From Altererythrobacter sp. B11 (GTDB lineage Bacteria; Pseudomonadota; Alphaproteobacteria; Sphingomonadales; Sphingomonadaceae), in assembly GCF_003569745.1 (NCBI RefSeq), contig NZ_AP018498.1, positions 1,116,001-1,180,000 of the forward strand: a DNA stretch of 64,000 bases, written 5' to 3'. The notes beneath the pieces are model-generated. The model saw nothing but the letters and a program-made list of their open reading frames with translations, did not search any database and was not told where the DNA came from. Numbering within the stretch: the stretch's first letter is position 1; every line of letters starts with the position of its first letter. Both the position numbers and the translations under genes were made by a program. Shown here piece after piece: positions 9,185 through 17,834 of the stretch.

Positions 9185-10198
9185 TCAAAGAAGGTCGCTG
9201 CTGCGCGCTATCGTGCTGATGCCACGCTTGCCCGATGTGCGATCGAGCTGGACGATCACGTCGATCACCGATGCGGCATAGGCGATGGTGTCGCTGCGGC
9301 TGAGGCCGATCCCGGTCTGCATCACCATCAGCGAAAGCTGTTCCAGCGCCCCGCGCAGCGAATTGGCGTGGATGGTGGAAAAGCTGCCCGGATGGCCGGT
9401 GTTGATCGCGCGCAGGAAGCTGACGCTTTCGGCGCCGCGCAATTCGCCCAGCACGATGCGGTCCGGCCGCAGGCGCAGCGCGGATTGCAGCAGTTCGTTG
9501 GCCGTCACCTTCGCTTCGCCCAATTCGCCCTTCACCGCGACAAGCCCCACGCCATTGGCGCCGGGCAGGCGCAGTTCCGGCGTGTCTTCCACCAGCACCA
9601 CCCGTTCCTGCACCGGGATTTCACCCAGCATGGCGTTGAGGAAAGTGGTCTTGCCCGTGGAGGTGCCGCCGGAGATCAGGATCGTCTTGCGCGCGGCGAT
9701 GGCGGCGCGGAGGAAGGCGATGGGCTGCTCGACCGGATCGGGCATCTCGGGCTCGACCGCGGTGTGAAGCGGGCCGGAATCATAGGCATCCAGCGGCAGG
9801 TCCAGCCGGCGGTGGCGGCGGATCGCCATGGCCCAGTGCTTGCGCGTGGCGGGCGGGCCGCAGAACTGCACGCGCGCGCCATCGGGCAGGGTGGCGCCCA
9901 GCAGCGGATGTTCGCGGTTGATGCCCTGATGGCTCACCCGCGCCACCTGTTCTGCCAGGCGCTGCACCAGCTTGTCGTCGATGCCGGGATCCTCGATCCG
10001 CTGCATTCCCGGTTGCGCCGCGTCTTCCACCCACAGTTCGCCGGGGCGGTTGACCATGATCTCGGTCACCGTGTCCCGCTCCAGCCATTCGCGGAACGGG
10101 GCGAGATAGGCGTCGAGATACACGCTGCCGCTGGCGGCGCGGGGCACGCTCGGCTGATCCTCGCCCATGGCGGCCAGCTGGTGGATTTCGGCGCTCAT
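9185..10198 (-). CDS. virB11: VirB11-type secretion ATPase
   Basis: 337 residues. The N-terminal domain includes TEIMVNRPGELWVED, and the RecA-like domain carries Walker A GGTSTGKTTF (Lys183), an Asp box VVLVEDTPELR and a Walker B/His-box region with VLGELRG and the HANS motif (FSTIHANSLRGAL). VirB11 proteins are hexameric cytoplasmic ATPases that power pilus assembly and substrate transfer together with VirB4. Start ATG 10198 was chosen because it follows the virB10 stop by 7 bases; an upstream in-frame start lies inside virB10. This is the last gene of the eight-gene type IV secretion operon. Nothing looks degraded. Confidence 0.95.
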   Translation of the reverse strand: MSAEIHQLAAMGEDQPSVPRAASGSVYLDAYLAPFREWLERDTVTEIMVNRPGELWVEDAAQPGMQRIEDPGIDDKLVQRLAEQVARVSHQGINREHPLLGATLPDGARVQFCGPPATRKHWAMAIRRHRRLDLPLDAYDSGPLHTAVEPEMPDPVEQPIAFLRAAIAARKTILISGGTSTGKTTFLNAMLGEIPVQERVVLVEDTPELRLPGANGVGLVAVKGELGEAKVTANELLQSALRLRPDRIVLGELRGAESVSFLRAINTGHPGSFSTIHANSLRGALEQLSLMVMQTGIGLSRSDTIAYAASVIDVIVQLDRTSGKRGISTIARSSDLL

Positions 10199-10205
10199 CA
10201 GGGCC

Positions 10206-11336
10206 TCAGAGGCGCGGGGCCTGGCTGAAGTCCAGATCACGCGCGGTCACCACGCGGATCGGTTCGCCGGGGCGCACGCGTATGGTCGGGCTGATCTGGC
10301 CGTTCTGCTGCAGCGCGGTGGAGGCGGCGCTCTGTCCGCCGCCCAGCACCACGGAGGTGCCGCCGCTGGCGACCGCCGTCAGCCCGTCGATCACCGAAAG
10401 CAGCATGGCGGAGCCGAAGCGCTGGAAGAAATGCGAATCCACCTTGCCCGGCAGGCCGCCCGACCCGTCGAAGGCCGTTCCCGGCGAAGCGAGCGAGACG
10501 GAAACGCCATCGGGCCGGATCAGCCGGGTCCAGATCACATAGGCGCGCTTCTGCCCGGCCTGCAGCCCGCTCTGGTACTGGCCGATCAGGCGGCTGGACC
10601 GCGGCACCAGCACGCGGCGGCCGTCGAAGCTGCGCACGTCCTGGCTGACGACGGCGCGGACATAGCCGGGCACATCGGTGTTGATCGCGGTTTCCAGCAC
10701 CGCCGGAATCATCGTGCCGGTGGCGACGGTGGTGGCGGGATTGATGTCGCTGCGGGCCACGGCCGGGGCGCCGCCCACGCCGCCGATGCGCGCGGCGAAA
10801 TCGCCCGCGCCGCCGGCCCCGGCGGGTGCCGAGCCCGGTTGGGCAGGCACGGCCGCCTCCGGCGCCACGGCGGTTTGCGGCATGGCCGCGGTGCTCTGGT
10901 CGAACACCATGGCCGGGGACGCATAGGGATTATCCGCCGGTGCGCTCTGCACGCCGGGCGCGGTGGACAGCACCGGCGTGGGCGCGGGATCGGTGCGCGC
11001 GCCGGGCACGGCATTGGCCAGCGGCAGGTTTTCCTCGCCCGATTGCGCGGGGCTGGGGACATAGGCGGGCGCGGGCTGCGTAGCGGCAGGTGCCGCCTGT
11101 TCGCTATCCGCGGTGCGCGAGGCATTGAGGCCCCACAGCGTCGCGGCGCCGAGCACGGCGACGAAGCCGATGCCGAGCGCGAGGCCCACCGCATCGGAAC
11201 TGCCCTTGCGGGTCGCCACCGCCGGATAGGCGGTGCGGCTGGCGAGGTCGATCACCTCGGCGCTGGCTTCCTCGCGCGGGTCGCGATCCTCGCCCTGGCG
11301 GCGGGTCTTTTCCGGAAGACGCATGGCAAGTTTCAT
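10206..11336 (-). CDS. virB10: VirB10/TrbI-family inner/outer-membrane bridge protein
   Basis: 376 residues. A short cytoplasmic tail is followed by one TM segment (AVGLALGIGFVAVLGAATLWG), then a Pro/Ala-rich periplasmic linker (residues 80-200) and the conserved TrbI domain with VLETAINTDVPGYVRAVV, GRRVLVPRSSRLIGQY and AYVIWTRLIRPDG. VirB10 spans from the inner membrane to the outer-membrane pore and senses ATPase energy. The ATG at 11336 begins 4 bases after the virB9 stop; the longer frame upstream overlaps virB9 and is rejected. All conserved blocks of the C-terminal domain are visible, which suggests a functional channel component. Confidence 0.95.
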   Translation of the reverse strand: MKLAMRLPEKTRRQGEDRDPREEASAEVIDLASRTAYPAVATRKGSSDAVGLALGIGFVAVLGAATLWGLNASRTADSEQAAPAATQPAPAYVPSPAQSGEENLPLANAVPGARTDPAPTPVLSTAPGVQSAPADNPYASPAMVFDQSTAAMPQTAVAPEAAVPAQPGSAPAGAGGAGDFAARIGGVGGAPAVARSDINPATTVATGTMIPAVLETAINTDVPGYVRAVVSQDVRSFDGRRVLVPRSSRLIGQYQSGLQAGQKRAYVIWTRLIRPDGVSVSLASPGTAFDGSGGLPGKVDSHFFQRFGSAMLLSVIDGLTAVASGGTSVVLGGGQSAASTALQQNGQISPTIRVRPGEPIRVVTARDLDFSQAPRL

Positions 11337-11340
11337 CGGA

Positions 11341-12156
11341 TTACCTTCGCTTGTCCGGGCCCGCCTGGGCCAGGGCCGATTGGTCGCCCTGCGGCGCCTT
11401 GCGCACAGGGCCTTCATTGGTCAGCGTGGCGACATCGCCGCCCGAACGCAGCACGAACTGGCGCGGCACGCCGTCCACGACGATGGTATCGCCGCGCACG
11501 GCATAATTCACCGGGCCTTCGTCGCCCGCCGCATTCAGCACCAGGATCGCCGGCAGCGGCGTGTCGCGCGGCCAGGTCATGAAGGTGGCGTCGCCATCGT
11601 CATAGATGCGCACCGGCAGCAGCTTGGCATCGCCCTTGGATCCCCAGGCGAAGTTCAGCTCGGCCGGGTCCACCACGGCATAGGGATCGGTGGCGGCGGC
11701 CACTTCGACCGGATTGGCCGCCTCCCCAGGCACGGGCGAGGCCACCGGCTCGGCGTCGGCCTCCTGCACCTCTTCCAGCTCCTTGGGATAGCTGAAGGCG
11801 AGGACATAGAGCGGATTGCGATTGGCCGGGCTCGCCACCAGATCGAACAGATAGGTGTGCTTGCTGGTGACCACCGTCATATTGGTGGCCGCCCGCTCCG
11901 CCAGCGGCTTCACGAACAGCAGATTGGCGCGCTTGTTGGGCGTCACCTGCCATTTCTGCGAATCGCCGATGGCGACATTCTCGATCGTTTCGTCCTCGCC
12001 GAACTGGATCGTGGCCTGGACATTCGCCTTGCCGTGGATCGTCACCACCTGATCCGGATCGTAGAGCCGGTCCACCAGGCGCGGATCGCTGGCACCGGCG
12101 GGGGCCGCCAGCGCGGCGGAGGCGAGGAGCGCTGCGGGAAGCAGGGCGCGGATCAT
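11341..12156 (-). CDS. virB9: VirB9/TrbG-family outer-membrane core protein
   Basis: 271 residues with a signal peptide (LLASAALAAPAGA). The N-terminal domain has the VirB9 pattern of beta-rich binding (YDPDQVVTIHGKANVQATI) and WQVTPNKRANLLFVKP; the C-terminal CagX/TrbG domain has LNFAWGSKGDAKLLPVRIYDDG and ATFMTWP. In canonical systems VirB9 forms the outer-membrane ring with VirB7 and VirB10. A VirB7 lipoprotein is not seen here. Its start overlaps the virB6 stop (ATGA), and virB10 begins 4 bases after its stop. Confidence 0.95.
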   Translation of the reverse strand: MIRALLPAALLASAALAAPAGASDPRLVDRLYDPDQVVTIHGKANVQATIQFGEDETIENVAIGDSQKWQVTPNKRANLLFVKPLAERAATNMTVVTSKHTYLFDLVASPANRNPLYVLAFSYPKELEEVQEADAEPVASPVPGEAANPVEVAAATDPYAVVDPAELNFAWGSKGDAKLLPVRIYDDGDATFMTWPRDTPLPAILVLNAAGDEGPVNYAVRGDTIVVDGVPRQFVLRSGGDVATLTNEGPVRKAPQGDQSALAQAGPDKRR

Positions 12157-13340
12157 TTGAACTTCTCCGTGGAACGTGCGGGGGCGGCGCGGAAACGGCT
12201 GCCGATGCCGCGCGCGCGCGCAGGGCCGGCACCGGCTGCGCCGGGCGCGGCAGGCCCGGAGCCTGCCAGGATGGTGGTTTCGCGGCGGGTGCTGCCGACG
12301 GGGCCGCTGTCGTTGGCGGCCATGGGCATGCCGCTTGCGGTCACGCGGATCTGGCGCGAAGCGGCTGCGGCGGCACCGCTGCGCGGCTGCTCCGCCCGGG
12401 GGGCAAGCGGGGCGATCGCCGGGGCAGGCGGCCGCGGCGCGGCGGAAGCGCGGCCGTCCGCGCTATCCGCGGCGGAGCCGGCGAGGCCGAAGACGCTCCA
12501 CCCCGCAACCATCGTGCCTGCGACCTTGAGCACCATGACCATCAGCGCGGCATGGACCGCGCCGATCATGAAGAAGGCCATCGCGGCGCGCGGGTCGATC
12601 TTGCCCGGCACCACGGCGATCGCGCCCAGCACCGGCACGGTCAGTTCCAGCATCAGCGACCCGCCCAGCACGGCGAAGAGGGGGGTTATCGCCAGCATCA
12701 CCACGCCCTTGAGCCAGCCCACGAACAGGCCGCGCGTCCCGGCGAACAGCGCCATCACCACGAATATCGGGCCAAGCGCGAGCAGCACCGCCAGTGCGAT
12801 CTTGCACACCGCCAGCAGACCCACCGTGCCGAGCAGCAGCAGCGTACCGCCCATCCACAACAGGCCGGGGGGCGAAAAGGTGGAGGCCGCGCCCTGCTGC
12901 ATTGCTTCAGGGCCGGAGGCGTTGATCAGCGCGGCGAACACCACGTCGATCTTCTGGGCGAAGATGTCCGTCGCCGAACCGTCGGAGCCCATGAGGATGG
13001 AGGCGATGTAGTCGGGCGCGCCGCCCGCCAGGTTCCAGAACACGCTTTGATAGGCGGCCCAGCTGGTGGCGAAGGTCACCACCAGGCCCAGCGTGACCAT
13101 GCGCGGCGTCAGCGTGGCGATGCCGATCCGGCTGCGCCCGGTGATCAGCAGGAAGCCGAAGAAGGCGATGAAGATCGTCAGCAGGATGGTCAGCGCCGGC
13201 ATCAGCGCGCCTTCGGTGCCGAACAGGCGGCCGAATGCGGCCTGCGCCGTGGCCGTGGCGGCACAGTCCACCGCCTTCAGGCTGGCGGCCACGCCCGCGC
13301 CCACGCCTTCCAGCGCGCGATCGCACATGGCGGCGTTCAT
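12153..13340 (-). CDS. virB6: VirB6/TrbL-family polytopic channel protein
   Basis: 395 residues with at least five hydrophobic segments, for example ALTILLTIFIAFFGFLLI, TLGLVVTFATSWAAYQSVF, LLLLGTVGLLAVCKIAL and AFFMIGAVHAALMVMVL. The conserved VirB6 centre, LALGPIFVVMALFAGTRG followed by FVGWLKGVVM, is present. After the last TM there is a roughly 110-residue Ala/Pro/Arg-rich tail (from about residue 280) that canonical VirB6 lacks. VirB6 forms part of the inner-membrane translocation pore. The start overlaps the virB4 stop and the stop overlaps the virB9 start, both as ATGA. Confidence 0.9.
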   Translation of the reverse strand: MNAAMCDRALEGVGAGVAASLKAVDCAATATAQAAFGRLFGTEGALMPALTILLTIFIAFFGFLLITGRSRIGIATLTPRMVTLGLVVTFATSWAAYQSVFWNLAGGAPDYIASILMGSDGSATDIFAQKIDVVFAALINASGPEAMQQGAASTFSPPGLLWMGGTLLLLGTVGLLAVCKIALAVLLALGPIFVVMALFAGTRGLFVGWLKGVVMLAITPLFAVLGGSLMLELTVPVLGAIAVVPGKIDPRAAMAFFMIGAVHAALMVMVLKVAGTMVAGWSVFGLAGSAADSADGRASAAPRPPAPAIAPLAPRAEQPRSGAAAAASRQIRVTASGMPMAANDSGPVGSTRRETTILAGSGPAAPGAAGAGPARARGIGSRFRAAPARSTEKFK

Positions 13341-15769
13341 TCCGCTGCCTCCCAGGCAGCGAAATCGCCATCGGCGCCGTCATCGGTGCGCTGGCCCGGC
13401 CAGGCACGGCCGGTGAGGGCGGGATACCATTCGGATGGCGCATCGCCGACGGCCTCGCGCAGCAGGTCCAGCCGCCGCACCGCGCTTTCGCGGCCGGACA
13501 GGATGGTCAGCACCTCGGGTGCGTTGGACAGGTCCAGCCGCACCACCACACTGGCATCGGGCTGGCGCACCAGGAAGCAGCGGCTGTGCGCCGGCAGGCT
13601 GCGGATCAGGGCAAACTCATGCTCGGTGAGGCCAAAGCCTTCGCAATAATCCTCCGGCCGGGCGCGGGCATTGGGCATGAAGATCATTGTGGCCGTCTGT
13701 TCCACCAGCGCGGTGGAGATGCGGCTTTCCAGCGCATCGCGCGCCGATTGCGTGGCGAAGCCGACCAGCGCGTTGCGCTTGCGCAGCGTCTTCAGCCAGT
13801 CGCGGATGCGGGCGGCAAATACCTCGTCATCCAGCGCCTTCCACCCCTCGTCGATCAGGATCATGGTGGGGTCGCCGTCCAGCCGCTCGTCGATGCGGTG
13901 GAACAGATACATCATGGTGGGGGTGCGCAGGCGCGCGTTTTCCAGCAGCGCCGTCATGTCGAAGCCCATCACCCGGGTCGACAGGTCGAGCCGGTCGGTC
14001 GCGTTGTCGAACAGCCAGCCATGCTCGCCATCCTCGATCCACGGGGAAAGCCGATCGGCGAGGTCACCCGGTTGCGGGCGCCGTGCGCCGGAAACCAGCT
14101 CGCGGAAATAGCGCAGCCGGCGCAGCGAGGAATCATTGCCATAGGCGGCGTCTACCGCCCCGGCGATCGTCGCCAGTTCCTCCGGCCCTTCCGCCTTCAG
14201 CAGCACGCCCAGCCATTCGCGCAGGAAGGCACGGTTGCCGGGGGTATCGGGCAGCGCCAGCGGGTTGAAGCCGGTCGGCTCGCCCGCGCGGATCCGGTCA
14301 TAACTGCCGCCGATGCCGCGAATGAACAGCTCCGCCCCGCGATCCTTGTCGAACAGGATCGTGCGCGGGCTGAACTTCTGTGCCTGCGCGGCGAGGAAGT
14401 TCATCACCACCGTCTTGCCCGAGCCCGAGGGGCCGATGACCGAGAAATTGCCCAGGTCGCCGTGGTGGAAATTGAAGAAGAAGGGCGTGGCGCTGGTGGT
14501 TTCCAGCAGGGTCACCGCATCGCCCCAGTGATTGCCCTCCGCCTGGCCCAGCGCGAAGCCGTGCAGGCTGCCGAAGCCGGCCATATTGGCGGTGGAGATC
14601 ATCGCCCGGCGGACCAGATAGCCCTCATTGCCCGGGAACTGGCCCCAGAAGGCGGGCTCCAGATTGGTATCCTCGCGCACGGCGATCGCGCCGGTGTCGG
14701 CCAGCGTGGCGCCGACCGCCGCGGTCGCATCGTCCAGCCGGGCCAGATCGCGTTCGCGCACCAATACGGTGAGGTGGTGATCGCCGAAGGCCACTGCCCC
14801 GCTGCCCAGCCCGTCGCGCGCGGCGAGCATGTCCGCCCGCTCGGCCATGGCCTCTTCATCGGCGGAACGCAGGCGGCGCAGGGCGAGGTCGATCCGTTCG
14901 CGCGCGGTCTGCCGTTCCTGCGGGGCGAAGCTTTCGCTCACCACCATTTCGAAGGGCAGGCGCAGCATCGCATCCAGCAGGCCGGGCGAGGTCGCGTCCG
15001 GATAGTCCTTCAGGCTCAGCATCGCGGCGAAATCGGGCGCCGCGGCGCCGCGCAGCTCCATCGCATCCAGCCCGAAGCTGGCGCGGCGATAGGGCAGCAT
15101 GCGGCCGATATCGGCATCGTCTTCCGGCCGGCGGACGGGGCGCATCTCGCCATTGTAGAGTGCGCTCAGCAGCTCCAGCAGCTCGTTGTTCACATGCCCG
15201 CTGGTGCCGTTGTAATCGCCCAGCATCTGCGCGCCATACTGGCCGAGCGAGGCGGCGAGCGCCTGGACCGCGGCGCGCAGCGTGCGCAGATCCTTCGGGT
15301 CCGCATCCGGCCCTTCCGCCCCGCGCCGGCGGACGAGCTTGCCCATCCGTTCCGCCATGCCCGCCTTGCCGCGCGCGGTGCGGCGCACCAGCGTGACGAA
15401 CTGATCGTTCACGAACAGCGATCCGCTGGACAGCTTCTCGCGCCAGCGGCGGTCGATATGCGCGGCCAGGGGATCGTCGAACTGCGCCGGAAGCTCCACC
15501 GCCACGCGGCGGCGGATCACGTGATGATACATGACGAAGCGCGCATCGAGGTTGGAGCGCAGCATCACTTCGCGCGTGGCAGCATGGGCATTCAGCGCGT
15601 CGGTATCCTCCGTCTCGAACAGCAGGCCCGGCACTTGCAGCGAGCTCATCAGCGAGCCGTCGCGCAGCATCAGCGTGTGCTGATCGACCAGCCGCGCATA
15701 GGGCAGGCGATCGCCGGCATGCGCTTCCTTCGCGCTCCATGCGGCGGCTCCGAGCCACTTGGTCTTCAT
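13337..15769 (-). CDS. virB4: VirB4/CagE-family secretion ATPase
   Basis: 810 residues, typical length. The N-terminal CagE/TrbE domain spans about residues 1-400. The C-terminal RecA-like ATPase has Walker A GPSGSGKTVVMNF (Lys452), the switch-like ILFDKDRGAELF, Walker B region TMILIDEGWKALDD and the downstream GFATQSARDAL motif. VirB4 powers pilin dislocation and assembly at the inner membrane. The gene starts 33 bases after the virB3 stop. It overlaps virB6 by four bases. All nucleotide-binding motifs look intact, so the system is not obviously decayed. Confidence 0.96.
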   Translation of the reverse strand: MKTKWLGAAAWSAKEAHAGDRLPYARLVDQHTLMLRDGSLMSSLQVPGLLFETEDTDALNAHAATREVMLRSNLDARFVMYHHVIRRRVAVELPAQFDDPLAAHIDRRWREKLSSGSLFVNDQFVTLVRRTARGKAGMAERMGKLVRRRGAEGPDADPKDLRTLRAAVQALAASLGQYGAQMLGDYNGTSGHVNNELLELLSALYNGEMRPVRRPEDDADIGRMLPYRRASFGLDAMELRGAAAPDFAAMLSLKDYPDATSPGLLDAMLRLPFEMVVSESFAPQERQTARERIDLALRRLRSADEEAMAERADMLAARDGLGSGAVAFGDHHLTVLVRERDLARLDDATAAVGATLADTGAIAVREDTNLEPAFWGQFPGNEGYLVRRAMISTANMAGFGSLHGFALGQAEGNHWGDAVTLLETTSATPFFFNFHHGDLGNFSVIGPSGSGKTVVMNFLAAQAQKFSPRTILFDKDRGAELFIRGIGGSYDRIRAGEPTGFNPLALPDTPGNRAFLREWLGVLLKAEGPEELATIAGAVDAAYGNDSSLRRLRYFRELVSGARRPQPGDLADRLSPWIEDGEHGWLFDNATDRLDLSTRVMGFDMTALLENARLRTPTMMYLFHRIDERLDGDPTMILIDEGWKALDDEVFAARIRDWLKTLRKRNALVGFATQSARDALESRISTALVEQTATMIFMPNARARPEDYCEGFGLTEHEFALIRSLPAHSRCFLVRQPDASVVVRLDLSNAPEVLTILSGRESAVRRLDLLREAVGDAPSEWYPALTGRAWPGQRTDDGADGDFAAWEAAE

Positions 15770-15802
15770 GTCATGCTCCCTGCCGCCAGGCGGCGGTTCA
15801 GC

Positions 15803-16084
15803 TCAGGCGGTGTAGCTGTTGCAGCCCCACCGCCGGAAATTCCTCACCCGCGGGCACTTGCTGACCTTGGTGATCCACAGGTCGAAAATGCGCGGTTCGC
15901 GCAGGCAGGCGAAATAGCCCACCGCATGCATCACAAACGGGATGGGGATGATCCACAGGCTCTTGAAGATCAGGAACATCTCCGTGGTCACCAGCCCGTT
16001 GATGATGAAATAGTTGAACGTCACCCCGGCGAACATCTGCGGGCGGGTGAGCGCGCGGTGCACGGGGTGGCGGACCAGCTCCAT
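15803..16084 (-). CDS. virB3: VirB3-family inner-membrane protein
   Basis: 93 residues from ATG 16084 (MELVRHPVHRALTRPQM). The VirB3 signature is the short N-terminal VHRALTRPQMFAGV, then two hydrophobic stretches (FNYFIINGLVTTEMFLIF and IPIPFVMHAVGYFACL) and a C-terminal DLWITKVSKCPR. VirB3 is an inner-membrane partner of VirB4 in pilus biogenesis. The start follows the virB2 stop by 4 bases; the frame is open further upstream only because it runs through virB2. Confidence 0.9.
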   Translation of the reverse strand: MELVRHPVHRALTRPQMFAGVTFNYFIINGLVTTEMFLIFKSLWIIPIPFVMHAVGYFACLREPRIFDLWITKVSKCPRVRNFRRWGCNSYTA

Positions 16085-16088
16085 GGCC

Positions 16089-16394
16089 TCAGCCCACCGC
16101 CGCGGCGGACTGGATGCCCGAAACGATCGAGGCGGCACCGAACAGGATGAAGCAGCCGATGATGACGGTTGCGCCGAAGCGCCAGTTCATCCGCCCGGTC
16201 AGCATCATGAAGCCCACGGCGGCCACGGCCATCACCGCCACGGCGGTGGCGACATTGCCCAGCAGCGTGCCCTGCATCCAGCCCAGCGCGGCCACGATCG
16301 GGCCGGAGCCGGCGGGATCGACGCCCTGTGCGAAGGCGGCGGAGGGGAACAGCAGCGCCAGCGTGGCGGCGGCAAGGCGGGAAAGCGAACGCAT
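16089..16394 (-). CDS. virB2: VirB2-type pilin
   Basis: 101 residues. A long signal peptide (LAAATLALLFPSAAFA) is followed by a short mature protein with two hydrophobic helices: WMQGTLLGNVATAVAVMAVAAVGFMML and FGATVIIGCFILFGAASIV (each quoted in part), separated by a positively charged turn (GRMNWR). This is the VirB2/TrbC pilin layout. The product would be the extracellular pilus subunit. Its ATG abuts the stop of the transglycosylase gene directly, consistent with tight translational coupling. Confidence 0.9.
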   Translation of the reverse strand: MRSLSRLAAATLALLFPSAAFAQGVDPAGSGPIVAALGWMQGTLLGNVATAVAVMAVAAVGFMMLTGRMNWRFGATVIIGCFILFGAASIVSGIQSAAAVG

Positions 16395-17039
16395 TTACTC
16401 GGAACTCCGGGATTGGTCGGACAAGCGGCCCATGATGGCCGAAACATATTGGCGGGTTTCGCGGATCGCGGGGACGCCGCCGGCGGTGATCACCCGGCCG
16501 GGGCCGGCGTTATAGGCGGCCAGCGCCTTCTCCAGATCGCCGTCGAAGCGGTCGATCTGTTCGCGCAGATAGCGGGCGCCGCCTTCCAGATTGGCGAAGG
16601 GATCGTCGGGATTCACGCCCAGGTAGCGGGCGGTGCCGGGCATCAGCTGGGCAAGCCCGCGCGCGCCGGCTGAAGAGCGGGCGCCCTCGCGCCAGCGGCT
16701 TTCCTGCCACACCAGCGCCTCGATCAGCGCGGGGCTGAGATCGAAGCGGGTGGCAACCTCCGCGACCTTGGCGGAATAGGCGGCGGGGATCGGTGCCGCG
16801 GCGCTGGCCGGCCGGGCAGCGGCATAATCGGCAGTGAGCGCCACTTCGGCGGGAACTTCAGCCAGCGGCGCGGATTGGGGGATGGCAGCCTCGGCCACGC
16901 CGAGTGCATCGCTTGCGCCCGGCCCGGCGACCCAGCGGGCTTCCCCGCCGCTCACTTCGAGCACGTCGGCATAGGCCGGAACCACGCCAAGCGTGGCCAG
17001 CGCCAGCGCGATCGCGGCTCTCGTGGCAATTAGAATCAT
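16395..17039 (-). CDS. VirB1-like lytic transglycosylase (SLT domain)
   Basis: 214 residues from ATG 17039, with a signal peptide (AAIALALATLGVVPAYA). The C-terminal half is a soluble lytic transglycosylase domain: catalytic Glu in LVWQESRW, then GARGLAQLMPGTA, then NLEGGARYLREQ and ALAAYNAGPGRV. It would cut peptidoglycan so that the secretion channel can cross the wall. ATG 17039 is preferred over 17081 because GGAGGG precedes it and the signal peptide starts there. It is the first gene of the secretion operon, and it is the only candidate for the VirB1 role. Confidence 0.9.
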   Translation of the reverse strand: MILIATRAAIALALATLGVVPAYADVLEVSGGEARWVAGPGASDALGVAEAAIPQSAPLAEVPAEVALTADYAAARPASAAAPIPAAYSAKVAEVATRFDLSPALIEALVWQESRWREGARSSAGARGLAQLMPGTARYLGVNPDDPFANLEGGARYLREQIDRFDGDLEKALAAYNAGPGRVITAGGVPAIRETRQYVSAIMGRLSDQSRSSE

Positions 17040-17107
17040 CCGACCCTCCAAGCCCTTGGCTTTGCTTACCGTAAATGACATCGGCGTGACAGTCGCCCGA
17101 TAAGCAG

Positions 17108-17141
17108 CACGCCCCGGGCGGCCTGAGCTGCCCGAGGCGTG
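17108..17141 (-). terminator. Hairpin downstream of the TPR gene
   Basis: Inverted repeat CACGCCCCGGGC... / ...GCCCGAGGCGTG with a 6-base loop around CCTGAG, 57 bases past the TPR stop and about 70 bases before the start of the secretion operon. The strong stem has no long U-run, so termination is likely but not certain. Confidence 0.55.
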
Positions 17142-17197
17142 TATTTGCCCGTCTGGGTGTGTCCGCGCGGCATCATGGGCGCGCGCGGAAAAGAGGG

Positions 17198-17572
17198 TCA
17201 GCGCAGGGCGATGGTGCCGCCGGCCTCCAGCTGGCTGAGCGCCTGCCGTGCGGCGTGGCGCGAATCCACCCAGCGGCCGTCGGCCAGTTCCAGCTTGTAG
17301 CGCGTGCGGCTGTCGATTGCCGCGCGATAGGCGCCGGCCGCCCGCTCCAGGTCGCCGGTCTGGCGATAGGCGGTGCCGAGATTGATAAGCAGGGCGGGGT
17401 CTTCGGGCTCGCTCCGCAGCTCAGCCTGCAATTGCGCGATGGCAGCGCGCGCATCGCCCGCGGCCACCTGTTCATAGGCGGCGTCTTTCTGTTCCAGCTG
17501 GGCGGTTTCGAAAGCCGGCGAAACGGTCATGGCCTGTGCGACGAGGAGCGCCGCGGTCATGGTGACGGACAT
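17198..17572 (-). CDS. Secreted tetratricopeptide-repeat protein
   Basis: 124 residues with a signal-peptide-like start (MTAALLVAQAMTVSPAF). One clear TPR follows: LLINLGTAYRQTGDLERAAGAYRAAI, preceded by a partial repeat (YEQVAAGDARAAIAQLQAEL). TPR helices mediate protein-protein contacts; the partner is unknown. ATG 17572 was selected because GGGAGA sits 7-9 bases upstream. The longer frame to 17758 lacks features of a real N-terminus. It is divergent from the lipoprotein gene at 17835, and the 262-base space between them carries a Pho-box-like repeat. Confidence 0.75.
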   Translation of the reverse strand: MSVTMTAALLVAQAMTVSPAFETAQLEQKDAAYEQVAAGDARAAIAQLQAELRSEPEDPALLINLGTAYRQTGDLERAAGAYRAAIDSRTRYKLELADGRWVDSRHAARQALSQLEAGGTIALR

Positions 17573-17751
17573 CTGCAATCTCCCTCTTCTATTCGTATCT
17601 GACAGGAGAATGCGCCCCGTGCAGGCGTGCTGCAATGAAAATGTAATATTGTCATAAAAGTGCAACGAATGGCGAAGCCGCGCCGGAAAACTGCGAAGCA
17701 GAGCGGCTGCCGTCTTGCCGCGCAGCGGAAATCCTTGGCCGTGCAAAGAAA

Positions 17752-17769
17752 CTGTCACGTCGCGGTCCT
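17752..17769 (+). promoter_or_regulatory. Pho-box-like direct repeat upstream of lipoprotein/TonB pair
   Basis: CTGTCAC-GTCG-CGGTCCT: two 7-mers with an 11-base period. Compared with the classical half-site CTGTCAT they match 6/7 and 5/7. It lies 66 bases before the lipoprotein start. The match is by eye, so treat it as a candidate PhoB site. Confidence 0.45.
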
Positions 17770-17834
17770 AGCGAGCGACTTGCGATCAACGATTTCGCAT
17801 TCCTGATTCTCGGTTTTTGAGGGGACCGCTCGCT

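Noticed and set aside
9185-17039. Possibility that the secretion genes form a conjugative element
   Set aside because: No relaxase, coupling protein, integrase, attachment repeat or tRNA edge was seen on either side within the window.
17642-17655. TGTAAT and TGTCAT near each other, Pho-box-like
   Set aside because: The spacing between them is 8 bases instead of 11, so it does not fit a PhoB site; only the repeat at 17752 was retained.
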